Below are positions 1 through 9,179 of a stretch of 64,000 nucleotides of DNA, piece after piece. Position 1 is the stretch's first letter, and the number at the start of each line of letters is the position of its first letter. Under the pieces are notes generated by a model that did not search any database, was not told the DNA's origin, and saw only the letters and a program-made list of their open reading frames with translations. The DNA lies in contig JAZLFM010000002.1 in the NCBI GenBank assembly GCA_045615765.1, forward strand, positions 4,209 to 68,208, written 5' to 3'. The translations under genes were made by a program, and so were the position numbers. The stretch comes from UBA1715 sp045615765 (GTDB lineage: Bacteria; Bacteroidota; Bacteroidia; Bacteroidales; UBA1715).

Positions 1-1
1 T

Positions 2-2452
2 ATGAAGGTCTTAAAATTTGGTGGAACTTCGGTTAAAAATGCCGAAAACATCTCTAAAACGATTGCGATTATCAAAGATAATCTTGCAAAAGAACATTTA
101 GTAGTTGTGGTTTCTGCTTTAGGTGGAATCACGAATAAATTGATTGAATGCAGCAATAAGGCTGTAAAAGGAGATACCACCTTCACCGAAACTCTTGCAG
201 AAATTAAGAAAGCACATTTCGATACAATTGCAGGTTTGTTATCTGGTGATTACAAAACAGACTGTGAAAAGAATACAGAAAATATCCTTTCAGAACTAAA
301 GGATATTCTTCATGGTATCGCTCTTATTCGTGAATTGACACCTCGTTCACTTGATATTGTATCAAGCGTTGGAGAACGAATGTCTGCATATATTATTGCA
401 AAAACAATTGCACAAAGTGGTGTAGATTGCGAGTTCCTTGATGCTCGTACTGTTATTAAAACAGATAAAACATTTGGTGCTGCAAAAGTAAACTTTGAAA
501 AAACAGATAAACTTATTCAGGATAAGGTTCTTAATACAAAAACATTATTTATCGCTACTGGTTTCATAGCTAGTACTGATGATGATGAAACAATAACACT
601 TGGTCGTGGTGGTTCCGATTATTCGGGTGCAATTTTTGCTCGTGCAGTAAATGCGTCTATCCTTGAAATTTGGACAGATGTTGATGGTATGATGACTGCC
701 GATCCACGTAAGGTGAAAAAAGCGTATCCAATTGAACATATAACTTACGCTGAGGCAATGGAACTTTCTCACTTTGGTGCAAAAGTTCTTGAACCAAGAA
801 CAGTTATTCCTGCAATGTCAAAAATGATTCCCGTGATTATTAAAAACACTTTCAATCCAACAGCAAAGGGAACACTTATTACAAAAGAGAATGAAAATTC
901 TCAATTACGTGTTCAAGGTATTTCTTCTATCGACGAAGTTAGTTTAGTTACTGTTCAAGGTAGCGGTATGATTGGCGAAGCTGGTATTTCTATGCGTTTG
1001 TTCCGTGCTATCGCTCAAGAATCTATCAATGTTATCTTGATTACTCAAGGTTCGTCAGAACATTCAATAACATTTGCTGTTCTTCCAAATGATGCGAAGA
1101 AGTCGCAAGATGTTTTGAATAAAGAATTTGAATTCGAGTTGAAAGCAGGTTTGATTGACTCTATAAAGGTTGAAAATAATCTTTCTATTATTGCTGCCGT
1201 TGGTGAAAATATGAAAAATATTCCTGGTGTTGCAAGTAAATTCTTCAACGCACTTGGAGTGAATGGTATCAATGTGGTTGCAATTGCACAGGGAGCTAGC
1301 GAATTGAATATTTCTGTTGTAATCAACGAAAAAGATAAAATCAAAGCATTGAACTCATTGCACGAATCATTCTTCCTTTCAATGACAACGACATTGAATG
1401 TGTTTGTTGTTGGAACAGGAACAATCGGTGGTGAACTTCTTCGTCAAATTAATGCACAACATCAAACTCTTATCGATCAAAATAAGATAGATGTAAAAGT
1501 TGTTGGTATTTCTAATATCGATGGCTATTTGATAGATACTGACGGTATTGACTTGGCAAATTGGGAAGAACTTGTAAAAACAAAAGGTTGCAAGCCTGAT
1601 CTTGATGCGTATGTTGCAGAAATTAAGGCTTTAAATCTTCGTAATAGCGTATATGTTGACAACACTGCAAGTTATGCTGTTGCCGATAAATATGAAGAAA
1701 TGTTAGAAAAACACATTTCTGTTGTAACTCCAAATAAAGTTGCCAACGCGAGCGATTACAATCGTTACAAACATATTCATGAACTTGCTTCGCAAACAGG
1801 TGCTCGTTTCTACTACGAAACGAATGTAGGCGCAGGTCTTCCTGTAATCAGCACTTTAAAAGATTTGATAAAGAGTGGTGACGAAATCATCAAGATTGAA
1901 GCAATTCTTTCAGGTTCATTGAACTTTATTTTCAGTAATTGTTCGTCAACAAAAGATTTTGCAACAACGGTAAAAGAAGCTCGTCAAAAAGGATACACTG
2001 AACCAGATCCAAAGATTGACTTGGCTGGTAAAGATGTTGCTCGTAAGATTTTGATTCTTTCTCGTGAAATTGGTTGCAAATTCAATCTTGAAGATGTTGC
2101 AGTAGAAAACTGTTTGTCTGAAGCAAGTCAAAATACGACAACTGTAGAAGAATTGTGGGCTTCTCTTGAAAAGAATGACAACGACAAATACACAAAATTG
2201 TTTGCAGAAGCAGAAAAAGAAGGAAAACATTTAAAATATATTGCTACATACGAGAATGGAAAGGCTAAAACAGAAATCAAAGCTGTTGATGCTTCACATC
2301 CGTTCTATAACATTACAGGTAGCGACAATATTATTTCCTTTACAACAGCTCACTATCGCACTCAACCATTGATAGTGATAGGTCCTGGAGCAGGAGCTGC
2401 AGTTACTGCTGCTGGTGTATTCGCTGATATTATCCGTATTGCGAATTTCTAA
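2..2452 (+). CDS. thrA: Bifunctional aspartokinase / homoserine dehydrogenase
   Basis: Catalyses the first step (aspartate to aspartyl phosphate) and the third step (aspartate semialdehyde to homoserine) of the aspartate family pathway in the cytoplasm. The 816-residue protein opens with the aspartokinase motif KFGGTS (residues 5-10). It continues through GRGGSDYS (about 201-208) and a central ACT region (about 310-450, with repeated patterns such as SINVILITQGSSEHS and GINVVAIAQGASELN) that normally binds the end-product inhibitor. The NAD(P)-binding glycine motif VGTGTIGGE of homoserine dehydrogenase lies at about 470-478. Length and domain order are normal for ThrA. The ATG is at base 2, so its upstream control region is outside the window. 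A terminator follows directly, so thrB and thrC are not co-transcribed downstream here. Confidence 0.97.
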   Translation: MKVLKFGGTSVKNAENISKTIAIIKDNLAKEHLVVVVSALGGITNKLIECSNKAVKGDTTFTETLAEIKKAHFDTIAGLLSGDYKTDCEKNTENILSELKDILHGIALIRELTPRSLDIVSSVGERMSAYIIAKTIAQSGVDCEFLDARTVIKTDKTFGAAKVNFEKTDKLIQDKVLNTKTLFIATGFIASTDDDETITLGRGGSDYSGAIFARAVNASILEIWTDVDGMMTADPRKVKKAYPIEHITYAEAMELSHFGAKVLEPRTVIPAMSKMIPVIIKNTFNPTAKGTLITKENENSQLRVQGISSIDEVSLVTVQGSGMIGEAGISMRLFRAIAQESINVILITQGSSEHSITFAVLPNDAKKSQDVLNKEFEFELKAGLIDSIKVENNLSIIAAVGENMKNIPGVASKFFNALGVNGINVVAIAQGASELNISVVINEKDKIKALNSLHESFFLSMTTTLNVFVVGTGTIGGELLRQINAQHQTLIDQNKIDVKVVGISNIDGYLIDTDGIDLANWEELVKTKGCKPDLDAYVAEIKALNLRNSVYVDNTASYAVADKYEEMLEKHISVVTPNKVANASDYNRYKHIHELASQTGARFYYETNVGAGLPVISTLKDLIKSGDEIIKIEAILSGSLNFIFSNCSSTKDFATTVKEARQKGYTEPDPKIDLAGKDVARKILILSREIGCKFNLEDVAVENCLSEASQNTTTVEELWASLEKNDNDKYTKLFAEAEKEGKHLKYIATYENGKAKTEIKAVDASHPFYNITGSDNIISFTTAHYRTQPLIVIGPGAGAAVTAAGVFADIIRIANF

Positions 2453-2474
2453 TTAGAAGATAATAATTGCAGAA

Positions 2475-2507
2475 AGCCCATTAAGATTATTCTTGATGGG
2501 CTTTTTT
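2475..2507 (+). terminator. Rho-independent terminator after thrA
   Basis: An 11-bp stem with one G.U pair (2475-2485 with 2492-2502), a 6-nt loop and a T run (2502-2507) lie 22 bases after the thrA stop. The form is typical of an intrinsic terminator. Confidence 0.85.
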
Positions 2508-2617
2508 ATTTTTTTTAAATGAGAATATCCATATTTTAGGTATAGAAATCATCATTTGGGGTATAGGAAGCTATTCAGATTTTGTGCAATTTTGTGTAGA
2601 AATTAACTACAAATAAC

Positions 2618-4378
2618 ATGTATATAGAAAAAATTAAATCTCCAGCAGATTTGAAATCGCTGGATCAAAAAGAGTTATCTATTGTTGCGGATGAAACTCG
2701 TAAGGCTGTCTTAAATCGTGTAAGTAAACATGGTGGCCATGTGGGACCTAATCTTGGTTTTGTGGAAGCTACTGTTGCCTTGCATTATGTTTTTAATGCG
2801 CCAGAAGATAAATTTGTATTCGATGTATCACATCAATGTTATCCACATAAAGTTTTAACAGGACGAGCAAGTGGTTTTCTTGGAAATGTAGATGATATGA
2901 ATGCAATTAGTGGCTATTCTTCACCTGCAGAAAGTCCATTGTATGACAATTTTGAAGTTGGTCATACATCAACTTCCGTTTCTCTTGCTACAGGATTGCA
3001 AAAAGCACGTGATATAAAAGGCTCGAAAGAAAACATTATTGCCATTATTGGCGACGGTTCTCTTTCTGGTGGCGAAGCTTTCGAAGGATTGGACGAAGCG
3101 AGTGAATTGGGTACAGGTATAATCATAGTTGTGAATGATAACGAAATGAGTATAGCCGAAAATCATGGTGGTATTTATAAAAACTTACGAGCTTTGCGTG
3201 AATCCAATGGGCAATGTGAACACAATTGGTTCAAAGCATGGGGATTTGAATATTATTATGAGGAAGAGGGTAATAACATTGAAAAACTGATTGCAATTTT
3301 CCAAAAAGTGAAAGATACAACTGTACCAACAGTTGTACATATTCATACTGAAAAAGGTCACGGTTTTCAACCTGCGATTGACGAGAAAGAACAATGGCAT
3401 TGGGGTGCTCCATTTAATGTAGAAGATGGTTCTCGTCCAGCATCAGAACCTTCGGAATCGTATGATGGCTTGTTTTCTGATTGGATGTTGGAAGAGATGA
3501 AAAAAGATCCAACTCTTATTGCTGTGACGGCAGGAACACCAACAGCTGCAGGATTTACAAAAGAAAAAAGAGAATTAGCCGGTAAGCAACATATTGATAT
3601 GGGTATTGCCGAAGAACAGGCTGTCGCGATGATTAGTGGTATGGCAAAAGGCGGTTTACATCCTGTTTGGACTGTACATTCAACATTTATACAAAGAACT
3701 TACGATCAAATTGCTCAGGATTTGTGTATTAATTCAAATCCGGCAGTTATAAATGTAACTTGGGGTGGTTCAGGAACAATGAATGACATTACACATATTT
3801 GTTTGTTTGATATTCCAATGCTTACAAGTATTCCGAATTTATTGTATTTGGCACCAACAACTTGTGAAGAATATTTTTCAATGATGAAGTGGGCTATAAA
3901 ACAGGATAAAATGCCTGTTGCCATTCGTGTTCCAAGCAATGGTGTAAATCATACAGATGAAGCTCAACAAGAAGAATATTCATTCTCAGCTCAATATAAG
4001 ATAGCAAAACAAGGTTCCAAGGTAGCAATTATTGCTGCAGGTTCTTTTTATCAAAAAGGTGAGAATGTAGTTCGTTTATTGGAATCAAAAGGAATTAATG
4101 CAACTCTTATTAATCCTCGCTATTTATCATCTGTTGATGAAGCAACACTTGATTCTTTGAAACAAAATCATCAATTAGTTGTAACATTAGAAGATGGTTG
4201 CAAAGACGGTGGCTTTGGCGAACGTATAGCTTCTTATTATGGTACTGCAGATATGAAAGTTTTGGTTGGTGGTATTAAGAAAGACTTGTATGACCGTTTC
4301 GATCAGCAGCAGCTTTTAGCCGATAATCGTTTGTTGGATAACCAGATTGTTGAGGATATTTTAACAATATTGAAATAG
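2618..4378 (+). CDS. DXS-like transketolase-family enzyme (divergent 1-deoxyxylulose-5-phosphate synthase paralogue)
   Basis: A thiamine-diphosphate enzyme of the DXS/transketolase family, 586 residues against roughly 620-640 for usual DXS. The N-terminal region matches DXS (SHQCYPHKVLTGR at about 71-83, EVGHTSTS at 113-120). The ThDP/Mg motif GDGSLSGG is at 145-152 with NDN at 173-175, and the catalytic glutamate motif GIAEE is at 329-333. It differs from canonical DXS in important places: the loop normally reading LSGFxKRxES is ISGYSSPAES here, GIAEQH is GIAEEQ, and the RYPRG segment is RVPSN (437-441), so a substrate phosphate-contacting Arg appears to be Ser. DXS activity is therefore uncertain; another ketol-transfer reaction is possible. 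It stands alone between terminator-like hairpins. Confidence 0.75.
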   Translation: MYIEKIKSPADLKSLDQKELSIVADETRKAVLNRVSKHGGHVGPNLGFVEATVALHYVFNAPEDKFVFDVSHQCYPHKVLTGRASGFLGNVDDMNAISGYSSPAESPLYDNFEVGHTSTSVSLATGLQKARDIKGSKENIIAIIGDGSLSGGEAFEGLDEASELGTGIIIVVNDNEMSIAENHGGIYKNLRALRESNGQCEHNWFKAWGFEYYYEEEGNNIEKLIAIFQKVKDTTVPTVVHIHTEKGHGFQPAIDEKEQWHWGAPFNVEDGSRPASEPSESYDGLFSDWMLEEMKKDPTLIAVTAGTPTAAGFTKEKRELAGKQHIDMGIAEEQAVAMISGMAKGGLHPVWTVHSTFIQRTYDQIAQDLCINSNPAVINVTWGGSGTMNDITHICLFDIPMLTSIPNLLYLAPTTCEEYFSMMKWAIKQDKMPVAIRVPSNGVNHTDEAQQEEYSFSAQYKIAKQGSKVAIIAAGSFYQKGENVVRLLESKGINATLINPRYLSSVDEATLDSLKQNHQLVVTLEDGCKDGGFGERIASYYGTADMKVLVGGIKKDLYDRFDQQQLLADNRLLDNQIVEDILTILK

Positions 4379-4397
4379 CGATTTATAAATCAAACAT

Positions 4398-4438
4398 AAT
4401 ATCGTAGGGGTAGATTTCAAACCTGCCCCTACGATATT
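4398..4438. repeat. Long intergenic palindrome (possible REP-like element)
   Basis: A 16-bp stem (4398-4413 with 4423-4438, a single G.U pair) closes a 9-base loop which is itself nearly palindromic. No T run follows on either strand, so it is not a standard terminator. It sits between the 3' ends of the DXS-like gene and the tRNA-Phe unit. Its shape, with CGTAGGGG facing CCCCTACG, resembles dispersed palindromes common between genes in Bacteroidota; only one copy is in this window. Confidence 0.55.
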
Positions 4439-4458
4439 GATGTTATATAAAAGGGCAT

Positions 4459-4491
4459 AAAAAAAGACGACCAAAATTTGATCGTCTTTTT
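4459..4491 (-). terminator. Terminator of tRNA-Phe
   Basis: Read on the minus strand, AAAAGACGA pairs with TCGTCTTTT (4482-4490 with 4462-4470), followed by a run of T. It begins a few bases after the 3' end of the tRNA. It is nearly symmetrical and could also stop transcription from the plus side. Confidence 0.8.
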
Positions 4492-4494
4492 CCG

Positions 4495-4567
4495 TGGAGA
4501 GGGGCGGGATCGAACCGCCGACGCCAGGATTTTCAGTCCTGTGCTCTACCGACTGAGCTACCACTCC
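4495..4567 (-). tRNA. tRNA-Phe (GAA)
   Basis: A 73-base cloverleaf on the minus strand. The anticodon stem CAGGA/TCCTG carries the loop CTGAAAA, giving anticodon GAA. The T arm is GGCGG-TTCGATC-CCGCC and the D arm has the usual AGCTCAGTCGGTAGAGC pattern. CCA is not encoded; A73 is followed by CGG. The acceptor stem GGAGTGG/CCTCTCC has a U5-U68 mismatch, which is unusual. An antisense reading frame over this gene is the familiar spurious tRNA-derived protein and is not a gene. Confidence 0.93.
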
Positions 4568-4579
4568 GAAATCGTGATG

Positions 4580-4587
4580 CAAAAGTA
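4580..4587 (-). promoter_or_regulatory. Promoter -7 box for tRNA-Phe
   Basis: TACTTTTG on the minus strand matches the Bacteroidota -7 element TAnnTTTG and ends 12 bases before the tRNA 5' end. No clear -33 TTTG was seen at the usual spacing. Confidence 0.6.
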
Positions 4588-4648
4588 GTAATATTTTTCT
4601 ATTATCAAAACTTTTTTATTGAAAAATAAGAATTACGATGTGTATTTC

Positions 4649-6040
4649 TTAGTTTTCCAAAGTCTCCCAATCTATTTTAGGTAATCGTGAATAGTCAACA
4701 TTCATTTTAATAGCCCATTCCGAAGGATAAGGATTGTTTGCCCTATTTCCGATATTTTTTACAAAACCAATAGAAATGTTATTGTATAATAATTGTATCC
4801 ATCCTTTAGGTGCATTCTCAATAGACAATGGTTCTTTTTTGAAATAGCGTATGGCTGTTTCTAGGTCTATATGAACGACTGGGAAAGATTCATTTGCATA
4901 GATATAGGAGAATGCTAATCCAGGCAGTGGATTTATTTTGTTTCCAAAAACTTCTGCAACAGGTGTTCCTGCGTGTACAAGAGAGCAATGTGTGGCTATT
5001 TCGCAAAGAATTTTTTGTTGATCGTTAGGGAATGCCCATACACAATTCTTTTTGTCTTCGAAAAAGAATATATCGTCTTGTGTTATAAGTGTTTGAAATT
5101 GTACGCTGTTTTTGTTTGAAAGAATTGAAAACACTTTAGGTTGAGCAATCTTCTTTGGCGTGGAATATTCAGATCCTTCCCCTTTACGAATAACCGAAAG
5201 TGAAAAACCTTCTCCTTTTGTTAAATGAGGGAAAAATCTATAGGAATACGCTCCATTTTTTTCTCGTTCAGTAATATTCCATTCTTTTTGTAATGGGATT
5301 TGTTCACTTGTCGCATCATTTTCGCTAATAAATCGTGAAACAACATCCTCATTTTCTTTCTCATTGAATGTACAGGTGCTATATAGCAATGTACCATTCG
5401 GAGCAAGACAAGGCCAAATATCGTACAAAATTCGTAGTTGTCGTTTGCTACACAGATCTACATTTTCTGGAGACCATTCGTTTATGGCATTAGAGTCTTT
5501 TCTGAACATTCCCTCTCCCGAGCAAGGGGCATCAACTATAATGATGTCGAAGAAGCCACGAAGAAAATCAAAATCTTTTGGGTCGTTGTTTGTTACAATA
5601 CAATTGGGATTGCCCCATTTAATAAGGTTTTCGGAAAGAATTTGTGCACGACTCTTAATAACTTCGTTTGCTACTAACAAACTTCCTTCGGGTAAAAGAG
5701 ACAATGCCAATGTTGTTTTACCGCCTGGTGCGGCACATAAGTCAAGCACACGCAATGGTCTTGTCGCTAATGGTGCGATAACTTGTTCTATAAACATCGA
5801 CGAAGCTTCTTGTACATAATAAGCTCCGGAATGGAAGAATGGGTCAAGGGTAAACAATGGTCGGTTCTCCATATAATATCCATTGTTACACCACGGTACC
5901 GAAGCAAGTTGTTGTGTTCCTAATTTTTTCGGATTTATTCGAACACTTGTCTGTCTCTCTGTTTGCAATGCGTCAATAAGTGCTTCGGCATCTGTAACCG
6001 AGGCAATAGATTGGGCAAAAGTTTTTAAAGATTCATTCAT
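4649..6040 (-). CDS. RsmB/NOP-family rRNA cytosine-C5 methyltransferase (RsmF-like)
   Basis: An SAM-dependent RNA m5C methyltransferase of 463 residues, probably acting on 16S rRNA. Visible motifs are the SAM-binding LDLCAAPGGKT, motif IV IIVDAPCSGEGMFRK with the PC cysteine, and motif VI LLYSTCTFNEKENE with the catalytic TC cysteine. The C-terminal part (about residues 300-463) fits the extra RNA-binding region seen in RsmF/YebU rather than RsmB, and no NusB-like N-terminal domain is present. It is the last gene of a four-gene minus-strand unit starting at 10262, 5 bases after the AsmA-like gene. Confidence 0.88.
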   Translation of the reverse strand: MNESLKTFAQSIASVTDAEALIDALQTERQTSVRINPKKLGTQQLASVPWCNNGYYMENRPLFTLDPFFHSGAYYVQEASSMFIEQVIAPLATRPLRVLDLCAAPGGKTTLALSLLPEGSLLVANEVIKSRAQILSENLIKWGNPNCIVTNNDPKDFDFLRGFFDIIIVDAPCSGEGMFRKDSNAINEWSPENVDLCSKRQLRILYDIWPCLAPNGTLLYSTCTFNEKENEDVVSRFISENDATSEQIPLQKEWNITEREKNGAYSYRFFPHLTKGEGFSLSVIRKGEGSEYSTPKKIAQPKVFSILSNKNSVQFQTLITQDDIFFFEDKKNCVWAFPNDQQKILCEIATHCSLVHAGTPVAEVFGNKINPLPGLAFSYIYANESFPVVHIDLETAIRYFKKEPLSIENAPKGWIQLLYNNISIGFVKNIGNRANNPYPSEWAIKMNVDYSRLPKIDWETLEN

Positions 6041-6045
6041 TTGAA

Positions 6046-9000
6046 CTAATCTTTAATTAAAACGCCTTGATTTTTTACACCAGCTTGTAGAGATGAACTA
6101 ATTGTCTTCTTTAATGATAAGATTTGTTCATCAACGACACCTTGTTGTTTTGGCTTGTACAAGCGTCGATATTTACATTTAGCAAGTTTGAACTTCAAGT
6201 CGTCCATATTTCCGAAGATATTCAAACCAAGACGCATTGGCAATGGACATTTTGTTAAGGAAATATGGTAGTTGTAAGACATGTCGAGGTTGTGATAGCC
6301 CGACAGAATTGCCTGATATTTATCCATTGAAACTACAAATGGGTACAAATCGACCTCATTGCGGAACATAGTCATTTCAACATTTAAACTGTCAATAATA
6401 TTTTTAGTCTTTTTCTTGTTGAAAAGCAACAACTTGGATATTTGCTGATATGTTTCGTTGTCCATTACCACTAAGTCGCGTCCCTTGATTGCAGCTGCAC
6501 CACGCATTGTAGAAAATTTAGGATCATAATTTGATTTCAAATATGTTTCTGCAGCAAGGTGGAATTCTGCTTTTCCCGAGAATGCTTTCAACATTGGAAC
6601 AATAGTGTCAATGTCGGGAATCATTTCTATTAAGTCATTAATACTAATGTCTATTAAGTGGAAATCAAGTCCGGTGAATAAATGGTTTTTCCGTTCCGAT
6701 CGATACATTGCCGTAAGTTGCATTTGTGCCGCATCGCAAGTGAAACCCATTTCTTCAATCACAAGCACACCATCGTGAATTGTAACACCACCGCCAGCGT
6801 GTTCAATTATTGTATTGCCAACGAGCGCCTTTTTGATGTCTGTTTTTAGCGTGAAATCAACGCCAAGAGGGACCATAAATGGATTGTCTTCTTCTACGGA
6901 ATCAGCTTTTGCAATATCGTTGGTTTCAGCGACAGCAGTTGTGTCACCAAATCCACTTGCAATGTCCATTAATTCCATTACATCCGTGTAGTTAGAAACA
7001 AATGTGAAATCTCCTAATAGTAGATCTTCATTGTTCAAATAACCGGCAATATTTTTAAGTACGCCTTTTAATGAGAAGTCTGAATTGCCTACGACAAGTT
7101 GGCTATCGTCAATTTTAAGGCGATTTTTGTTGAAATCACATTTTATTTTTGAGACTTTTATAGGAGTTTCAATTGCGCTAAGAGCAATTTGACCTTGGTT
7201 GAAATTTAATTTTACGTCAGGATTCCATTGTTGAATGACATCAGCAGCAGTGGAATCATATTCAGCTTTTGCATCAAAGCTAATAAGTCCTGTGCGTGCA
7301 GAAAGAGTTTCTGCAACTTTTGCCGACAAACTATCGCAGTTGAACAAACAATTATATCCAGTGTTTTTGTTTTTTGGATACATAACTGCCATACCGCGTG
7401 GATTTCTTATTGTAGCAGAAATTGTATCAGCTTCCATATCAAAGAGAACATTGGCAATGTTGAAATCACATGCTATTGCCATATCCTTGGTGGTATCCAT
7501 TACATCAGAAAGTCCTACTCGTAAGTCAGCCTTGTTCAACGTAGTCTTAAAGAAATCTGTCATTGCCACATTTAATTGATTACTCTTAATGGCAAGGTCA
7601 ATAACTTCTTTAAATTCTTTTGTTGTATGTTTACTTGGTAAAGTAAAATCGACAGTCATTTGTTTGCTGGCAACAAATGTAGAATCGTCGTAAATAACAT
7701 CTAAGTCGCTTAAGTCTATGCTTCCGTTTGCTTTAATTCTTTGTAAATCAACATTTGTCAAAGCGTCCATTGAACATTGGGCGGTGAAAGCAGCATCGGC
7801 CCAGCCTGCCGCGAACAAGTAGTCGGGTAAATCAGTCTTCAAATCAAGCAAATACAATTTAGCATTTGCTTTAATGTCGAAGTTCATTTGGTTCAACAAA
7901 TCGTTGATTGCGCCCGTTGCCGTTACCGACGATTTTCCTGTTTTTGCAGAAAGAGCATTGATAGTAAGAATAGATTTCTCCTCGTTATTCATATCAATGT
8001 TGGCGTGAGCGTTAACAGAAACATCATATAAATCGTGTCCAAGTCCTTCTACAATAACTTCTCCATTAGAATATACTGCATCGGCAGAGATAAGTGGCAT
8101 AAGAGAGTCGTTGTAAATACCGGCAACATTACCAGAAAGTTGTACAACACCATCAAGATTAATACCGTCAAGATATTCTTTGCGCATATTTTCCGGCACA
8201 AGAGGAAGTAAACGATTTAGAATAATATTGTTGGTAGAGAAATTTATATCCATAGTGATGTCATCGGCAACTTGTGCATTACCGGAAAGCGAAATCTGAT
8301 GTTCATTTATGCCTACTAAAGCATTAGCAAGGGCGATTTTCATAGAATCCAAATCTGCCACCATAGGTAATACAACAGAGATATTTAGCGAATCAGCATA
8401 TTTTACGCTGTCCATAGTTGCTGCTGTATTCTGGAAGAACAGTTGTAGTGTGCCATTTATGTTAGACAAATTTGCTAATCCGCCATTAAATTTACCTTCG
8501 ATAGAATCTATAGATGCTTGTATGTTTGTAGAGTCATTCATTGCAAAAGACACTGCTCCTGTTCCCAAAGTTAAGTCGGTTACGATAGCATCGTTCTCCA
8601 TTGTAAGATTTGTAGAAGCGTTGATATTGCGTATGCTTGCTTGCATTTTCAATGGCATATCGACATACGAAGCAGAGATGTTTTGTAGTTTTACATCTTC
8701 GATTTTTAGCATTTTGAATAGTGAAGTAGAACTTGTGTCTTCTTCAGCAGTTGTATCCGATAAAAAGACATCATAGTTTGCAACAGAATCGGCATTTACA
8801 AAGATATTTGCCTGTGTGTTAGAAAGATAGATGCCGTTAATAACAATATTATCGTTGTCGAGATATTCTTTAACGTCAACAGTTGCTACTAATTCTTCCA
8901 CAAAAGCAACTGTGTCGGAAGGCGCTCCTTCCATTGGATTAACAAGGGCAAAGTTGTGTAAACGTAAGCCAAAATGAGGGAATGTGCTAAAGAATGTCAA

Positions 9001-9174
9001 GTCAACAGTATCCAGTTGTGTTTGACAAGTCACAAATTCTGGAATGTATTTTTTTACAATAGGGGTAAGTTTTGCAGGTGTAAAAACAAGATATACCACG
9101 ATGCAAACAGCCACAAGAGCTACGCCGACAAGCGAACCGGCAGAAATTCCTATAACTTTTAATGCTTTTTTCAT
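6046..9174 (-). CDS. AsmA-family envelope protein
   Basis: A 1042-residue protein with an N-terminal membrane helix (about residues 7-30) and a long beta-rich body in the periplasm. The start (VFTPAKLTPIVKKY, then LTFFSTFPHFGLRL) and the C-terminal stretch (IKGRDLVVMDNETY, YNYHISLTKCPLPMRLGLNIFG) match Bacteroidota AsmA-like proteins. AsmA/TamB/YhdP relatives are thought to form hydrophobic grooves that carry lipids between the membranes, but the substrate here is unknown. It lies between a small lipoprotein and the rRNA methyltransferase with 5-base gaps, so it is probably co-transcribed. Confidence 0.85.
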   Translation of the reverse strand: MKKALKVIGISAGSLVGVALVAVCIVVYLVFTPAKLTPIVKKYIPEFVTCQTQLDTVDLTFFSTFPHFGLRLHNFALVNPMEGAPSDTVAFVEELVATVDVKEYLDNDNIVINGIYLSNTQANIFVNADSVANYDVFLSDTTAEEDTSSTSLFKMLKIEDVKLQNISASYVDMPLKMQASIRNINASTNLTMENDAIVTDLTLGTGAVSFAMNDSTNIQASIDSIEGKFNGGLANLSNINGTLQLFFQNTAATMDSVKYADSLNISVVLPMVADLDSMKIALANALVGINEHQISLSGNAQVADDITMDINFSTNNIILNRLLPLVPENMRKEYLDGINLDGVVQLSGNVAGIYNDSLMPLISADAVYSNGEVIVEGLGHDLYDVSVNAHANIDMNNEEKSILTINALSAKTGKSSVTATGAINDLLNQMNFDIKANAKLYLLDLKTDLPDYLFAAGWADAAFTAQCSMDALTNVDLQRIKANGSIDLSDLDVIYDDSTFVASKQMTVDFTLPSKHTTKEFKEVIDLAIKSNQLNVAMTDFFKTTLNKADLRVGLSDVMDTTKDMAIACDFNIANVLFDMEADTISATIRNPRGMAVMYPKNKNTGYNCLFNCDSLSAKVAETLSARTGLISFDAKAEYDSTAADVIQQWNPDVKLNFNQGQIALSAIETPIKVSKIKCDFNKNRLKIDDSQLVVGNSDFSLKGVLKNIAGYLNNEDLLLGDFTFVSNYTDVMELMDIASGFGDTTAVAETNDIAKADSVEEDNPFMVPLGVDFTLKTDIKKALVGNTIIEHAGGGVTIHDGVLVIEEMGFTCDAAQMQLTAMYRSERKNHLFTGLDFHLIDISINDLIEMIPDIDTIVPMLKAFSGKAEFHLAAETYLKSNYDPKFSTMRGAAAIKGRDLVVMDNETYQQISKLLLFNKKKTKNIIDSLNVEMTMFRNEVDLYPFVVSMDKYQAILSGYHNLDMSYNYHISLTKCPLPMRLGLNIFGNMDDLKFKLAKCKYRRLYKPKQQGVVDEQILSLKKTISSSLQAGVKNQGVLIKD

Positions 9175-9179
9175 AGCAA

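Noticed and set aside
4361..4582. A 73-codon minus-strand reading frame including the familiar VVAQSVEHRTENPGVGGS sequence
   Set aside because: It is the translation of the tRNA-Phe gene, a well-known false protein.
5364..5819. 151-codon plus-strand reading frame inside the rRNA methyltransferase gene
   Set aside because: No recognisable protein features; it is antisense to strongly conserved methyltransferase motifs.
8309..8776. 155-codon plus-strand reading frame inside the AsmA-like gene
   Set aside because: Antisense shadow of a long coherent gene, with no independent start signals or domain.
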